This document shows, piece by piece, positions 43,534 to 55,964 of a stretch of 64,000 nt of DNA; within the stretch, counting starts at the first letter, position 1; each line of letters begins with the position of its first letter. Source of the stretch: Amia ocellicauda (lineage: Eukaryota > Chordata > Actinopteri > Amiiformes > Amiidae); assembly GCF_036373705.1 (NCBI RefSeq), contig NW_027102663.1:124001-188000 (forward strand), given 5' to 3'. A model generated the notes under the pieces. The model saw nothing but the letters and a program-made list of their open reading frames with translations, searched no databases and was not told the origin of the DNA. Both the position numbers and the translations under genes were made by a program.

Positions 43534-44382
43534 TTAGTTCAGGTCAGAGTCTGAATCAGTGGCGTAGATGTCGAATTCTTCGTCGCTACCCCCAGCTTTA
43601 ACTTCTTTACGGAAGAAATAAGCTTTTAGCTTGCCAGCGGTTTTTCTACTCGGCTCATCCAGGTCATTGAGCAGCTGCCCAAGTTTCTCTATTATAAACG
43701 GCTCCTTTTTCAGCTCCAGCAAAATCTCATCTATGATTTTCTGGACTTGTCCCACAGTGACATGTATGTGGGAGTAAGAGAGCGCCTTGATTAGTGCCGG
43801 TTTCAGCCACGGTTTGTTCAGTCTTCTGTAAAACACGTTGAAATAGAACAGGAAATAGTAACGGTCTGGTTCAAACAAACAACTGTGTCTCAACTGACTG
43901 GGGTGATTCACTTCACACCCCCGACAGACTTCTTTCAGAGCTCGGTCGATGAGAGCACTCAGAATATACACCAGGGTGCTTTTAACCACTCTGCTTACTT
44001 GGTCACATACCCCGGGCATAAATCCTGCGTCTTCATCACGCCCCCGGGACAGTCCGATGCTCATTGGGTCGCCTGGTGGTTTGTGGGGTGTTTCTCCATC
44101 CATTGGACTGACCCCCTCCTGAGACGCACAGACGGTAGACAGTTCGGCAAAATCGAGGCCCTCCATGAGCTCCAGAGGCTGGGGATCCCCGAGACTCATT
44201 TGGACATCCATCGCACCGCATGTTGTTTCGTCCTGAGGGACCGGGGTCTGAGGTCTTGGAGAGTAACCACAGTCAAAGGGTTCCAGAGTGTATACAAAAT
44301 CTGGGGAATAGAACCAGGGGTGATCCCGGGTTTGAAGAGGCCTGTAGAGCCTGTCGACGTCCGCAGCTTTCGGGTAAGACAT
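43534..44382 (-). CDS. Cys/His-motif accessory protein, copy C
   Basis: Open, 282 residues from MSYPK. An upstream in-frame GTG extends the frame 12 codons, but the MSYPK start fits the promoter better. Cys/His motif intact. Confidence 0.75.
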   Translation of the reverse strand: MSYPKAADVDRLYRPLQTRDHPWFYSPDFVYTLEPFDCGYSPRPQTPVPQDETTCGAMDVQMSLGDPQPLELMEGLDFAELSTVCASQEGVSPMDGETPHKPPGDPMSIGLSRGRDEDAGFMPGVCDQVSRVVKSTLVYILSALIDRALKEVCRGCEVNHPSQLRHSCLFEPDRYYFLFYFNVFYRRLNKPWLKPALIKALSYSHIHVTVGQVQKIIDEILLELKKEPFIIEKLGQLLNDLDEPSRKTAGKLKAYFFRKEVKAGGSDEEFDIYATDSDSDLN

Positions 44383-44460
44383 TCTCTTTAATTTTAAACC
44401 ATGAATGAATTGTTGCACCTTTTATCCTATCTCTTCACTACGTCACGACACACCGCCCTC
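44383..44460 (-). promoter_or_regulatory. Promoter of the Cys/His-motif gene, copy C
   Basis: GC box, TGACGTA and GGATAAAAGG on the minus strand. Confidence 0.6.
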
Positions 44461-45051
44461 TTAGAAGAGAGTAGCCCCTGAGCCGTCAGACCCCCCTCCA
44501 AAACCCCACACGTCGTCTGTTTTATCATCGTCGTCGTCATTCAAGGGGGATATATAATCCATAATCCAGCATATTCTCCTTCTAACCAAATCCAGTTGCG
44601 AACATTTGGTCAAGATGTCAAAACCATCATTTATACAGTTTATGACCTCTTTCAAGAACGGCCAGTCCACGGCGTCAAACATAATTTCCGTAACCTGTTT
44701 TTCTGGATCCTCCACACCCCCTTCAATAGGGTTTGTAATCAGGGTACTGCTAAACAAAACCTTACGATCTGTAGTTTGAGATAGACTCTTCACCACTCTA
44801 CCGTAGTTCTGCAAGCTTTCCCATTCACACCTTTCAAAACCCTGAGTCGGAGACTCCATTTCGCATTCTCTTGGACCCTCTTGCAAGCCTTCTAGAGTCT
44901 TATCCACAAGCCCCAGATCTCTCCAGGCCATCACCTTCAACCAGTCCTCATAAGAGTATTCAATTACCGTCTCAAAAGGTTCCAACGTACCCTCCTTCTC
45001 TCCCAAAGCAAGAAGCTCCACTCCAACATAGCTGGGATCCCTTTTAAAGCG
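44461..45051 (-). pseudogene. Right-most orphan gene, copy C (5' end replaced)
   Basis: Same truncation and array fusion as in A; the chimeric frame extends to 45159. The C-terminal acidic and glycine-rich tail is intact. Confidence 0.65.
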
Positions 45052-45244
45052 CAGGGCGACCTGCCTTTGAAAGAGTTTCCAAAGTGTCCTGATGTGCCCT
45101 TTAGCAATGCCAAACAGGTCTGTGAAAATGGCATCCTTTCGCGGCACTTCAGACGCCATCTCACAGTCTAGCCGACCTGAAATGCCTGAGCCCGTTTTAC
45201 CAGCCGGCTTCGATAGGAGTTATTCGAAACACCAGGACGGGTTG

Positions 45245-45317
45245 ATTTCCGTAGTGTAGTGGCTATCACGTTTGCCTCACACGCGAAAGGTCCCCGGTTC
45301 GAAACCGGGTGGAAACA
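45245..45317 (+). tRNA. tRNA-Val (CAC)
   Basis: All arms and boxes A and B are present. The first acceptor base is A instead of G, and a T replaces C late in the acceptor/T region (CGGGTGG), so the acceptor end is slightly mispaired. Confidence 0.85.
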
Positions 45318-45543
45318 ACCCGCGGTGCACGTGTGCCAGTGCCGTGTTACCCGTCCCCCATCTCTCTGCCCCAAGGGTGGCTGTCGTTTTCTCTTCCTCG
45401 GAGTGGCAAGAAATCCTGACCTTGAGAACAAACGATCGCAGAAGGGTAGCTTTGCGAGGCGCTGGAACTGACACTTTTAAAATCGATACATGTTGTTGCT
45501 GTTACAATACGACCGTAGCAGGATCGGCGACATTGCTGTTACT

Positions 45544-45549
45544 CTTATG
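45544..45549 (+). other. Unoccupied element target site CTTATG
   Basis: GTTACT-CTTATG-TAGTTGAAGG again without an element. Confidence 0.9.
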
Positions 45550-45780
45550 TAGTTGAAGGCGCAGTATAACTCTGATAGTCTGGTGGTGACGGAAGACCAC
45601 CAGCCGTTTGAACAAGCCATTCAGCATCACCTTGTTGGGCTAAGTGCAGGCACTGTCTGATCGCAGGGCGTCCTGCCTTTGAAAGAGTTTCCGAAGTATC
45701 CCGAAATCGGTGCACTCAGAGCGTCCGTCCGTCGACAGGATGAAATTGTAAACGCTGGTGTAGCCACTTTTAATTAAAAT

Positions 45781-45850
45781 CTGATGATGATGATGATGAT
45801 GATGTTGTTGTTCTTGTTGATGTTGTTGTTCTTGTTGTTGTTCTTGTTGT
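45781..45850 (+). repeat. GAT/TTG/TTC microsatellite of a tRNA array unit
   Basis: Mixed trinucleotide tract, interrupted by TTC and GTT steps. Confidence 0.85.
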
Positions 45851-46256
45851 CGTCGTGGTCCCCGTCATTATTATTGTTAAAGTAAAGCAGTAGTTAGATT
45901 TGTTGCTACCGTAAGGTGTAGAAGGCACAATAGCTCTGATAGTCTGGTGGTGAAGGAAGACCACCAGCCGTTTGAACATGCCATTCAGCATCACCTTGTT
46001 GGGCTAAGTGCAGGCACTGTCAGAGCGCAGGGCGTCCTGCCTTTGAAAGAGTTTCCAAAATGTCCTGATGTGCCCTTGAGCAATGCAAAATAGGTCAGTG
46101 AAAATAGAAACCTTTATCTCACAGGCTGGCCCACGGGAAACGCTTGTGCGCGTTTTACCAGCCTGCTTCGATGGGAGCCATTTGAAACGCCAGGACGGGT
46201 CGGTTTTACCAGCAGTCTCCAACGGTAACCGTTCTAAGCAAGAGGTGACGGTGTCA

Positions 46257-46329
46257 GTTTCCGAAGTGTAGCGGTTATCACGTTCTCCTAACGCGCGAAA
46301 GGTCCCCGGTTTGAAACCGGGCGGAAAGA
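46257..46329 (+). tRNA. tRNA-Val (AAC), degenerate
   Basis: Box B has GGTTTGAAACC, the acceptor 3' side ends GGAAAG, and the anticodon stem is altered (TTCTC). Probably inactive. Confidence 0.7.
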
Positions 46330-46889
46330 GCCTGCTGTGGGCCTGCCCTTTTCGTCCTGCTTGCCCTCGTGGTTCCCCGGAGGCGGTAGGTGGCTTTTCT
46401 TCATTGGAGTTTCCGAAATTGGTGGACTCAGAGCGTCCGTCCGTCGACAGGTTGAAATTGTAAACGCTGGTGTAGCCACTTTTAATTAAAATCTGATGAT
46501 GATGTTATTGTTCTTGTTGTTGTTGTTGTTGTTCTTGTTTTTCTTTTTGTCGTCGAGGTCGCCGTCATTATTATTGTTAAAGTAAAGCTACCGTAAGGTG
46601 TAGAAGGCACAATAGCTCTGTGATTGTCTGATGGTGGCACAAGATGAGCAGCAGCTGTTTGAACAAGCCAGTGAGCATCACCTTGTTGGGGTAAGTCTAA
46701 GTCTTGTCATAGCTCAGGGCGTTCTTCCTTTGAAAGAGTTTCCAAAGTGTCCTGATGTGTCCTTGAGCAATGCAAAATAGGTCAGTGAAAATAGAAACCT
46801 TTATCTCACAGGCTGGCCCACGGGAAACGCCTGTGCGCGTTTTACCAGCCGGCTTCGATGGGAGCCATTCGAAACACCAGGACAGGTCG

Positions 46890-46962
46890 GTTTCCGTAGT
46901 GTAGTGGCTATCACGTTCGCCTCACACGCGACAGGTCCCTGGTTCGAAACCGGGCGGAAACA
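46890..46962 (+). tRNA. tRNA-Val (CAC)
   Basis: Well preserved: boxes A and B intact, loop CTCACAC; two stem mismatches (GCGAC and CCCTG). It precedes the copy D insertion point by about 220 bases. Confidence 0.88.
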
Positions 46963-47179
46963 ACCCGCGGTGCACGCGTGCTAGTGCTTTATTATCTGTC
47001 CCTGTAACGCGGCCGGCCATCGTTTTCTCTTCCTCGGAGTGTCAAGAAATCCTGACCTTGAGAACAAACGATCACAGAAGGGTAGCTTTGCGAGGCGCTG
47101 GAACTGACAGTTTTAAAATCGATACATGTTGTTGCTGTTACAATACGACCGTAGCAGGATCGGCGACATTGCTGTTACT

Positions 47180-47185
47180 CTTATG
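47180..47185 (+). repeat. Target site duplication, left of copy D (CTTATG)
   Basis: Pairs with 63356-63361. Same hexamer and same array position as for copy B. Confidence 0.92.
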
Positions 47186-47370
47186 AGTAGATAGTAGGGT
47201 TTTATGGGCGCGGCCTATTTTGTTATGACGTATGCCCTAAGCTTATTAATATTCCTACGTCATAATTGGGGGGCGTGATTTTAGGTAGAGTTATTTCCTT
47301 AATTATTCCTACGTCATATCCGTCAGAAAGTGTACACCCATAAAACCCTGAACAACAAGGCCGCCCATAA
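47186..47370 (+). repeat. Left terminal inverted repeat, copy D
   Basis: 185 bp, mirrored at 63171-63355, with the same three TGACGTA-type elements. Confidence 0.95.
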
Positions 47371-48461
47371 CCTGTTGTTCTTGTTGTTCTTGTTGGTCAA
47401 CTGTAGAGTGTGAATGGGTCGGCTCTTCCTGTAGTGTTTGGGGGTCTTTTTAAAATATACATGTAATGGTTTAGTAAATCTAAACCGTTATAAGATCAAC
47501 AAGTTCTATTGTCTGTAATGGTCCCAGGTCTTAACAATGCCAGTTTTGAATAGTGCGTTTATCATATTCACACTGTCTCTGTGTGTCTCTCTCTCTCTCT
47601 CGCCCAATCATTTTATAAGATCAACAAGTTCTGTTGTCTGTTATGATCCCAGGTCCTAACAATGCCTGTTTTGCATAGGGTACTTATGTTATCCACACTG
47701 TATCTGGCTCTGTCTCTCCCCTCAAATTTAATTAAAAATAAAATTAAAAAAGAGGGTGTGTGTGTGGGTGTTTGTGTGTATAGGTTAATTGTTTTAAAAA
47801 AAAAAAAAAAAAAAGCTGTGGTTATATTTTATCTCTCACATAATGTGTTCAGTCGTTTTACTTAAATACATTCTAGGGTCTTAAAGCTCATAAGAGTTAG
47901 ACTTAAGATAAGGATATGCTTTTAAGGTATTTTAGCAGTCTCAATCCCTGATGATAAGGAATCGTTTAAAAAATAAAAACAACTGATCACTCAATGCTAA
48001 ATAGATCACAACACTCAAGGCTAAATCACTCACACCATGGGTGGCGGGGGTGGGCTCAGACAACAGTACGTATGGCATGTGGTATCAAAACATTCAGAAT
48101 ACTTTTAACCTATATAATTTATAAGCTTTGTAAAATAAACCCAAATATCTCTTTTGCGGGGATAAACGCTGTTCTGAGTAGTTTGTGACTTGTATAATAC
48201 AAAACAAAGCATCGCTATTAAAAAAAAAAAAAAATCACTGTAAAAGCGCTAGTTATTTTAGATCTTTATAGTTATTTTCTTCGCTCAGGTTGTTTTTTAG
48301 CGCTTATAAAGGCCTGAAATATTCTTAGTGGTTTGTTGACTATAGGTCATGATGCTTAAAAATATTTTTTTGAGAGACCTAAAGGTTCTAATAAAAGTTT
48401 AGAGTAGAGAGGAAGAGATCGTCTCCATCTTGGTTTCTATTTGAAATTTGATGCAGTGTCA
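47371..48461. other. Left subterminal non-coding region, copy D
   Basis: It contains the tandem 123-bp repeat pair (from 47489), TC and TG tracts, an A run (47795-47812) and a short G-rich stretch near 48040. No supportable gene. Confidence 0.6.
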
Positions 48462-48632
48462 TTTTATTGGTTGGTTTTGATATGTTAATTGGTAACAGGG
48501 CGGCACAAAGGCCAGACCAGAACAATGCCTTACAAGCAGATCCGGCATGTGGCCATCAGTATAAGTATGAAGGTCTGGTCTTCAGCTCGACAGACTCATA
48601 CTGACCTTTCGATTTAAGACTAAAGATCAACA
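48462..48632 (+). promoter_or_regulatory. Promoter of the spliced gene, copy D
   Basis: ATTGG boxes and TATAAG at 48560-48565. Confidence 0.65.
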
Positions 48633-50667
48633 ATGTCCGGAAACAACATCAGCGACTTCGATTTAAACGAGTTTTTAGGCAAGTCTTCAGATTCTTTTCA
48701 TTGACTCAGAGCGTGTTGTGTGCATGTATTGTAAATAAGGCTATAACATCTGTTTTAAGTTCTGTAAAATTATTTTTCAGCCAGTCAACAGGAGTTAATT
48801 CCCAACGCTGAGGAGATCATCTGGAACAACGACGGTAAGATTTTTGTGTTTAAGCTCATGGGTTCTTATGTATGGGTGTGTGTGGTTTTGAAGCGGCTCA
48901 TTAGAGTTATGAAAACGTTTTAATATATATTAATGCCGGTCTCTTTAATTACACAGAAACTATCGAAAGGCCTGTGATTAATGTCTCGACCAAGAGAAGT
49001 AGTTGTCCCTAGACAGGCTGTCTGCCGACCGGGTAAGAACTAAACCCCTGTTTGTTTGTATAACGTTTCTGTAAGATGTTTGAGTCCAGTTTTGTTAATT
49101 TTAAAAAAATTATCCTGTCTAACAGTATTAAGAAACGTGGTTCGAGACAACGAAAGGCCTTCCACATCGAGGGCTTGTTTCGTTTTACCTTCGAGAACCG
49201 TAACCTTTCAAGAATCTGAAAGGCCGTCAGCCCCGGTATCTGATAGCTGTGAGTATATGTCTGCAGCCTGTAAGAGGTAAAAGCTTTTTATAAAGCGGTG
49301 TGGTTAAAGGTTAAACATGTCTCTTACCTTCACAGCGGTGCAAAAAGCTAAACCAGCCGAAAAACATAAGAAACGATTATTCTGTGGAGGTAAGTAAGAT
49401 CTTTCAAACTTTAATGTTTTTAAAAGGGCTTTGTTTGCCCGTTGAGGGCTAATATTTAAGCGATGGGTGACCGTTTCCTGTAGGGCGGGGGGTTCTGGGA
49501 AAGATCTTTAGAAGTCCGGACAGGTCTATGCTTGTTTCTGGGGAACGTGTTTAGAAATGACCGATTGCCGTACCGTCTGGTTAGGAAGTAAAGCCGTCCG
49601 AAAGGGTTTAGTAAGTTGTTTGGCTTATCTCCCGCTATTATACTTCTGTTTTAAAGTGGTTGTAGGAAAAGGCTTGAAGGTGTTCATTGTATTTAATATT
49701 TAAACAGATTGTGAAAACGTTTGTGAAACAGGAAGTCCCGGGATCAGGAAGCGTTTACACTTGGAAGGTTCGTTTAAAAATGAAATGTTGTTGTGTGTGT
49801 GTGTGTTTTATTAACAATATTACAGTTTTTAAAGAAACATTTAAGAAACAGTTTATTTACAGCGGCTTCTCTGTTTTACATTTATTATCAAGTCCTAATA
49901 AATATATTGTCTGTAAATAATAAGGCGTTGTAGTGAATGTCTAAGGCTATTTTCAAAGGTCTAAAAAAGCTAAAGGTTTTGAATGTCCTGGACATGTTGT
50001 TTTAAGTTTGATTTCTGTCGCCGTTTAAAGATGTAAATGTAATGTATATTTTTATTCTTCCCAAGACTCTTGGGATAGTCATTCTGTGGATGAGCTATTG
50101 AGGACAATTACCCCGTCTAAGTGGGATCAAACATCTTCCCCGGTGAGATCACCGAGAGGATCCCCCACGGTGGTCTTGGAGACCCCCCAACATCTACTCA
50201 GGCCACAGCCTTCTGGGGGTAATTCAACACCCCAGATTTAGCCCGCCGCATTGTCGGGCGGAACAAATACAGGCATCCAACAACCTCAGGGGTCGCCGTC
50301 AGTCAGGGCTGACACACCACCCAACGACGGCCTGGTTTCAACATCGTCCCCCCAGACCCGTTTCTTGGCTACAGAAACGCGGAACAGTACCCCGCGCTTG
50401 GCCAGGGTGTTACCGCAAAGGCCTTCTTGGTCTCCGTCCATGAGTATACGCTCGCTCCCTGCCTCCTTCGACCGAGATTTACCGGAGCGACCATCCTTTG
50501 AAGCTGAGCCAGGCCACCAGCCCCCGGAGCTACTTCCTGAAGGTCGGCATGAGTTGCTACATACTTTGTTACAAAATCAAAGACTTGTGTTAGTGGGGCA
50601 AAACCTGGTGATAGAGAGCCAAAACACCCTTATTAATACCCTTACTAACGAATTGTACCGTATTTAA
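48633..50667 (+). pseudogene. Multi-exon gene of unknown function, copy D
   Basis: Exons correspond to 48633-48678, 48781-48834, 48957-49032, 49126-49248, 49336-49389, optional 49708-49767 and 50066-50667. Exon 3 has lost 8 bases (76 instead of 84), which shifts the frame, and the last exon has a CAG to TAG change at 50239-50241. If exon 3 were skipped the frame would resume, because the gene is built of symmetric exons, but the TAG would still truncate the product. Confidence 0.75.
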
Positions 50668-50733
50668 TGTTTTAATTGACACAAAACGCCTTACTATTGT
50701 GGGTTGTTGGAAAAATAAAAAATAAATTAAAAA

Positions 50734-53700
50734 ATGTCCTGACTTGGTAAAAGAACTCACAAACTAAAGGATTATGAACAAGCTAGGGCCCCAAAAAGAC
50801 CTTCCCGAGAGAACATCCCCGGCCCTGTTGTGAACTCCTCTGATGTCCCAATGAACCTGGAACTATTACAAATGATAAATGATTTAAATAACCCCCAATT
50901 ACCACTGATAGAATGTGAATTAACAGACTTACCGGTGAACCCCGACCTGTTACAGATGGTCAATGATCTAAATAACCACCTCCCACCGGTAGCGCTTATA
51001 GAGGTTCACCCCCTAGTTCACCCCGATTTGTTTGAAATGGTGGAGGCTTTGGAGGAGCTACCCCGACCAAATTCTGCCCCTATTATAAATGATTTGAGAC
51101 AATTAGAACACAGGATGGCGGCAGAAGCAGCCATCACTATAGAGGAGGGTCTTGACATTAACCGGTTGGATATCTTTGAAGGACTTTTACAGGCTTTAAA
51201 TGAGCCTCCTCAAAAAGGGGGTTTTGTAGATGTCAGCAGTGGGGGTGTTCGGAATGTGGAGGGTTCTGAGACTGATAAGGCTGTGGAGGACATGCTCTGT
51301 GAGAATGTAGGGGGTGAAGGCTTTGTTCAAAATGATGATGTGTCCAAGAGTACCAGTGATCCCGTGATTATAGATAGACCGGCCTATAACAATTTTGAAA
51401 TGATTCAGCGTTTTAATTTTGCAGAACTTTTAAATTGTGACAATTATGCAGAAATATTTGTCAACATACACGAGGCCTTGCAGAAAATGCTTGAACAGGT
51501 TGCTGAAAGGGTCAGACCTCGAGATGTTGTACAGTTAGAACTCAGAGGGGATGATTTGTTTAGCAACCTATCTGTAATGCTGAGTGGAGATAATTTAGAT
51601 GTCTGGCTAAAATCGAAGCGTTATTGCAAAGTAACGCAGCCATCTTAGCTGATGAAAGTCTGTCTCTGGTAATGAATGTGGTTCGTAACCCTGAGGGTGG
51701 GGCGCTTAGAAGACTGTCGAAATGCTTGAAGAACGACATAATTAGGACCAAGCTCAGGCAATTAGTGGTGAGTTCCAGTGGGGACAATAAGCTCTGTTTT
51801 GCTTACAGTTTAATTAAACTACTCACCCCCGACATGCCTGAACCCCAAGCTCTGCAAGAGGCTTTAATGCTTCATCAGAGGGCCGGCTTAAACTCTCAAC
51901 AGATGGTTGCCTTTTCAGACATCACCAAGTTTGAGGAGTTGTTGTCTTTAAAAATTGTTTTGTGGTACCGTTGTGAGGTAAAGGAAGTATTTGTGAAATT
52001 TCAGATACATCCTGAAACCCATACACAGACACTGTTTCTCTTCCTAAGTGATAGTCATTACTTTGGAATAAAGAGTTTGACGGCTTTTTTGGGTTGTTCG
52101 TATGTTTGTCATTGGTGTTATAAGGCCTTCAATGATAAGCTTAAGCACCGCTGTGACGGTTACTGTAACGTCTGTTTCAATCCGCAATGTCGTAAGGGTT
52201 TGGCCCCTACCATCCGATGTAAAGATTGCTTAAGGATTTGTCTCTCAGCGTTCTGTTTTTCCGAGCATAAGGTACAGAGGGCCGCTGCTGAGGGGCTTAA
52301 AAAACGGAGTTATTGTGATCAAACTAAATATTGCCCGCAGTGTTGCCTCCAGTACCGTTTTCATGAGGTTAAACCACACAAATGTCTGGAGCCGAGATGC
52401 AGGATCTGTAATGCTGATTTAACCCCGGGGTCCGAACACCAGTGCTTTATTCAGCCGGTTAAAAAGGAGCCGCCGCACAACCGGTATGTCTTTTTTGCTT
52501 TTGAATGCCGGCAAGAAAACGGGGTCCACGTTGCTAATTATATACACTGTATTGACATGTTGGATCGTGAGTGGTCAGCTAGCGGTGAGAGTTGTGTCAG
52601 GGATTTCTTTACGCGGTATCGCGGTCCAAAATACCTCAATTACACATTTATTGCCCACAATGCTAAGGGTTATGATTCTTACATTTTGATGAAGTATCTG
52701 GTGGAAAATGGGGTGACCCCAAAAATAATAGCTCAGGGTAGCAAGATCATGTGTTTCACCGACGAAGCTTTCAACTAACGTTACATAGACTCGTTAAATT
52801 TCCTCCCCATGAAATTGAGCGCTTTGCCTAAGGCTCTGGGTTTTGAGGCTCAGAAGAAAGGTTGGTTCTGCCATTTTTTTAATACTAAGGACACTCAAAA
52901 TTATCGAGGGTCCTACCCGCCCGCCTCTTATTATGGGGTTGATACTATGATGTCTCATGAGAGGGAGGAATTCTTTAAATGGTACAATACGGTTAAGGGA
53001 GGTGTTTTTGATTTCCGAGAAGAGATGGCCGCTTATTGTAAAAATGATGTGGTGATCCTTAAAGAATCCTGTGTGCGTTTCCGCGCCGAGGTTATCAACA
53101 CATCGGGTCTCGACCCTTTGCAAAGTGTGACCATAGCGTCTCTCTGCATGAAAATGTATCGGTCCAATTTCTTGCAGAAAAACACTATAGCGGTCACCAC
53201 TTCTGACAACTATCGTGCTAGACAAAAGAACTTTTCGACTGTCTCCATACAGTGGCTGGAATACCTGAGTGCCCGGGATAACATCTTCATCAGACATGCT
53301 TTAAATCAAGGGGAAGTCAAAATGGGGCCTTATGACTTAGACGGTTTTAGCGACGTGTCCGGGCGGCGTACCGCTTATGAGTTTGCAGGTTGTATTTACC
53401 ATGGCTGTCCTCAGTGCTTCGACCCAAACACCTTTAACCCCGTAACACAAAAACTCTGCGGTGATATGTACTATGATTTCCAGGAACGAATTGAAACTTT
53501 AAAAAACACCTATGGTTTGAACGTGCTGGTGATTTGGAAACACGAGTGGACGACCCTGAAGCAACAGGAAGCGGGGGTACAACGGTTTATGGAAACCTTG
53601 GACTTTCCTGAACGTCTAGAGCCCCGGGATGCGTTATTTGGGGGTCGTACCAACGCCCTCTGTTTACATTATGAGGTAAAGGAGGGTGAGAGAGTAGATT

Positions 53701-54959
53701 ACTATGATTTCACCAGTCTGTACCCTTATGTCAACAAGACCAAAATGTACCCGGTGGGGTGTCCAACCATTGTTTATCGTGACTTTCTCGAAATCGGACA
53801 TTACTTTGGTTTGATCAAAGTCACCATGTACCCTCCTCGCGAGCTGTTCTTACCCGTGTTGCCTTACAGGTGTTCGGGAAAATTGATGTTCCCTCTGTGT
53901 AGAACGTGTGTGGAAACTGAAAATCAAACTACCTCTTGTCTGCACAGTGATGAAGAGAGAGCGCTGACGGGTGTCTGGTGTAGCATTGAGCTTGACAAGG
54001 CGGTGGAGAAAGGTTACAGTTGGTAAGGTGAATGAGGTTTGGCATTTTTCTGAAAAATCTGATACTCTTTTTGCTGATTACATTATGACCCATCTGAAAG
54101 GGAAACAGGAGGCATCGGGCTATCCCTCATGGTGTGTTGACTCCGCGGCCAAAGAGCGATACGTTCAGCAATATTTTGAAAAGGAAGGGATCCGTCTAGA
54201 GCCGGGGAACATAACTGTAAACCCCGCCAAGAGACAAATGTCCAAACTGATTTTAAACAGTCTGTGGGGTAAGTTTGGGGAAAGAAATTACCGTCTAAAC
54301 ACAACCTTGATTAAAACCCCTGAACTGTTCATAGAATTTATGTTTTCCAAACAACATGCAGTATCACACTTTCAATTCTTAAATGACCACGTGGCACAGG
54401 TCCAGTGGAGGGCCCCTAAAGATTTCCCCACCAAACAGGGGAACGTTAATGTTTTCATAGCGGTTTTTACCACGGCTTACGCTCGGCTTGAACTGAACAA
54501 CTTAATGGATCAGTTGCAGGAACGCACGCTCTATCATGATACTGACTCTGTAATCTTTGTCACCAGGCCAGGGGATTGGGTCCCTCCCCTCGGGGACTAC
54601 CTTGGGGAGTTAACGAGCGAACTAGATCCTCAGGACCACATAGTGGAGTTTGTCTCAGGGGGTCCTAAGACTTACGCATACAGAACGGCTGCGGGTAAGA
54701 CCTGTATGAAAGTTAAGGGTTTCACTCTGAACCATTGTAACAACAAGCTCATTAACATCAAGTCTCTGACGACCCTGGTAGAAAGTTATGTAACGAGAAA
54801 GACGCGCCTCCTCGTGAGATTATTACAGCCGGAAATCAGATCTATCGCAATAAAAAGGGGTACACGTTGGAAAATAGATCACTAAACAAACGGTTCAGAG
54901 TGGTGTACAATAAAAGAGTGTTGAAGACTGATTATACCACTCTGCCTTATGGATATTAG
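50734..54959 (+). pseudogene. polB: Protein-primed DNA polymerase PolB, copy D
   Basis: Shared breaks are TGA 50740, the -1 change at 51604-51615 and TAA 52776. With C it shares the Exo I Asp to Ala codon (52497-52499) and the 1-base deletion near 54794. A private 2-base loss near 54020 splits the palm between motifs A and B. Confidence 0.93.
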
Positions 54960-55620
54960 CGGTGGTTTTGATAACAGACTTCAACACCCTTTCTCCTGTA
55001 TTATAGCCGGTCCCTCCAATTCGGGGCAGAGCTATCTTATAAAGAACATCATAGAAGATGTGGACGCAACCGTGTCCCAAGCTCTTGACAACATAGTGTG
55101 GTGTTACTCTTGCTGGCAACCTCTCTACGATGATTTGGCTTCGAAAAAAAATAATCTGAAATTTGTGCAAGGTCTCCCCGCCTCGTTGTGTGGTGATGAC
55201 TTGTTCCCGCCCGGTCAAACTAACCTAGTGATCCTTGATGACCTGATGGAGCAGGCCGGTGACAACAGTGAAGTGGAAAAAGCTTTCACAAAGTACACTC
55301 ATCATAGGAATTAAAGTATTATTTATTTAGTTCAAAATCTATTTTTTCAAGGTAAAAAAAGCCGCACTATTAATTTATATGCCAATTATATAATTCTTTT
55401 TAAAAACCCCAGAGATAAACTACAGGTCACCGTCTTGGCTCGTCAAATGTACCCTAACCAGACCAAGTTCTCTTTGGAGGCATTTGAGGATGCCACCAAA
55501 AAACCCTACGGGTACTTGATTGCGGACTTAAAAGCACAAACCCCAGAAGACTTTCGCCTCAGAACAGGTTTGTGCCCGCCCGATTGGCCGGCAGTGTATG
55601 TGCTAAAGAAAAGGAAATAA
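54949..55620 (+). pseudogene. Packaging ATPase, copy D
   Basis: It has the nonsense codon shared with C (55312-55314). In addition the Walker A lysine is replaced by glutamine (SNSGQS), which by family knowledge abolishes ATP hydrolysis. Confidence 0.88.
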
Positions 55621-55626
55621 ATAAGA

Positions 55627-55962
55627 ATGTCTGTTCGGATTGAAAGAAATCTGCCGCTTTTGCAAATGTTATTTGAGAGGAGCCCGCGCCATAGGAAAGC
55701 TGTGCTGGCAGGGGCCCCCTCGGATTTGATCGAGACCCTGTGTGAAATAGCTTTTAACATCTTACGCGGTAATATACCCCTAACCCCTTCTCAACATTCT
55801 AAACTCAAAAAACAAAAAGCGGTTATCAAGATCATCGCTAATAAGAAGTATTCTATTAAAAGAAAAAGAAAGAAGATTAATCAAACCGGGGGTTTTATAG
55901 GACCGCTGTTGAGCATAGCCGTGCCTTTCCTAACCAGTCTTCTAGCTTCCAGAGTGGGTTAA
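55627..55962 (+). CDS. Small basic hydrophobic-tailed protein, copy D
   Basis: Open, 111 residues; VRIERN replaces VRIKRN. Confidence 0.75.
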   Translation: MSVRIERNLPLLQMLFERSPRHRKAVLAGAPSDLIETLCEIAFNILRGNIPLTPSQHSKLKKQKAVIKIIANKKYSIKRKRKKINQTGGFIGPLLSIAVPFLTSLLASRVG

Positions 55963-55964
55963 TA

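Larger units (their letters stand above)
29889..45051 (+). mobile_element. Polinton/adintovirus-type element, copy C (both ends missing)
   Basis: The left 900 or so bases including the inverted repeat are replaced: array sequence ending GTAGAAG joins element sequence at ACAATAGTAGG. The right end stops at 45051 with the same fusion as copy A. The interior is the most complete in the window for the spliced gene and the polymerase palm half. Confidence 0.95.
45052..47179 (+). repeat. Host tRNA-Val array block between copies C and D
   Basis: Two CAC-type units and one AAC-type unit remain, with internal deletions near 45697 (a jump from one unit to the GTCCGTCCGTCGACAG part of another) and near 46203. 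Trinucleotide tracts at 45781-45850 and 46493-46555. Confidence 0.85.
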
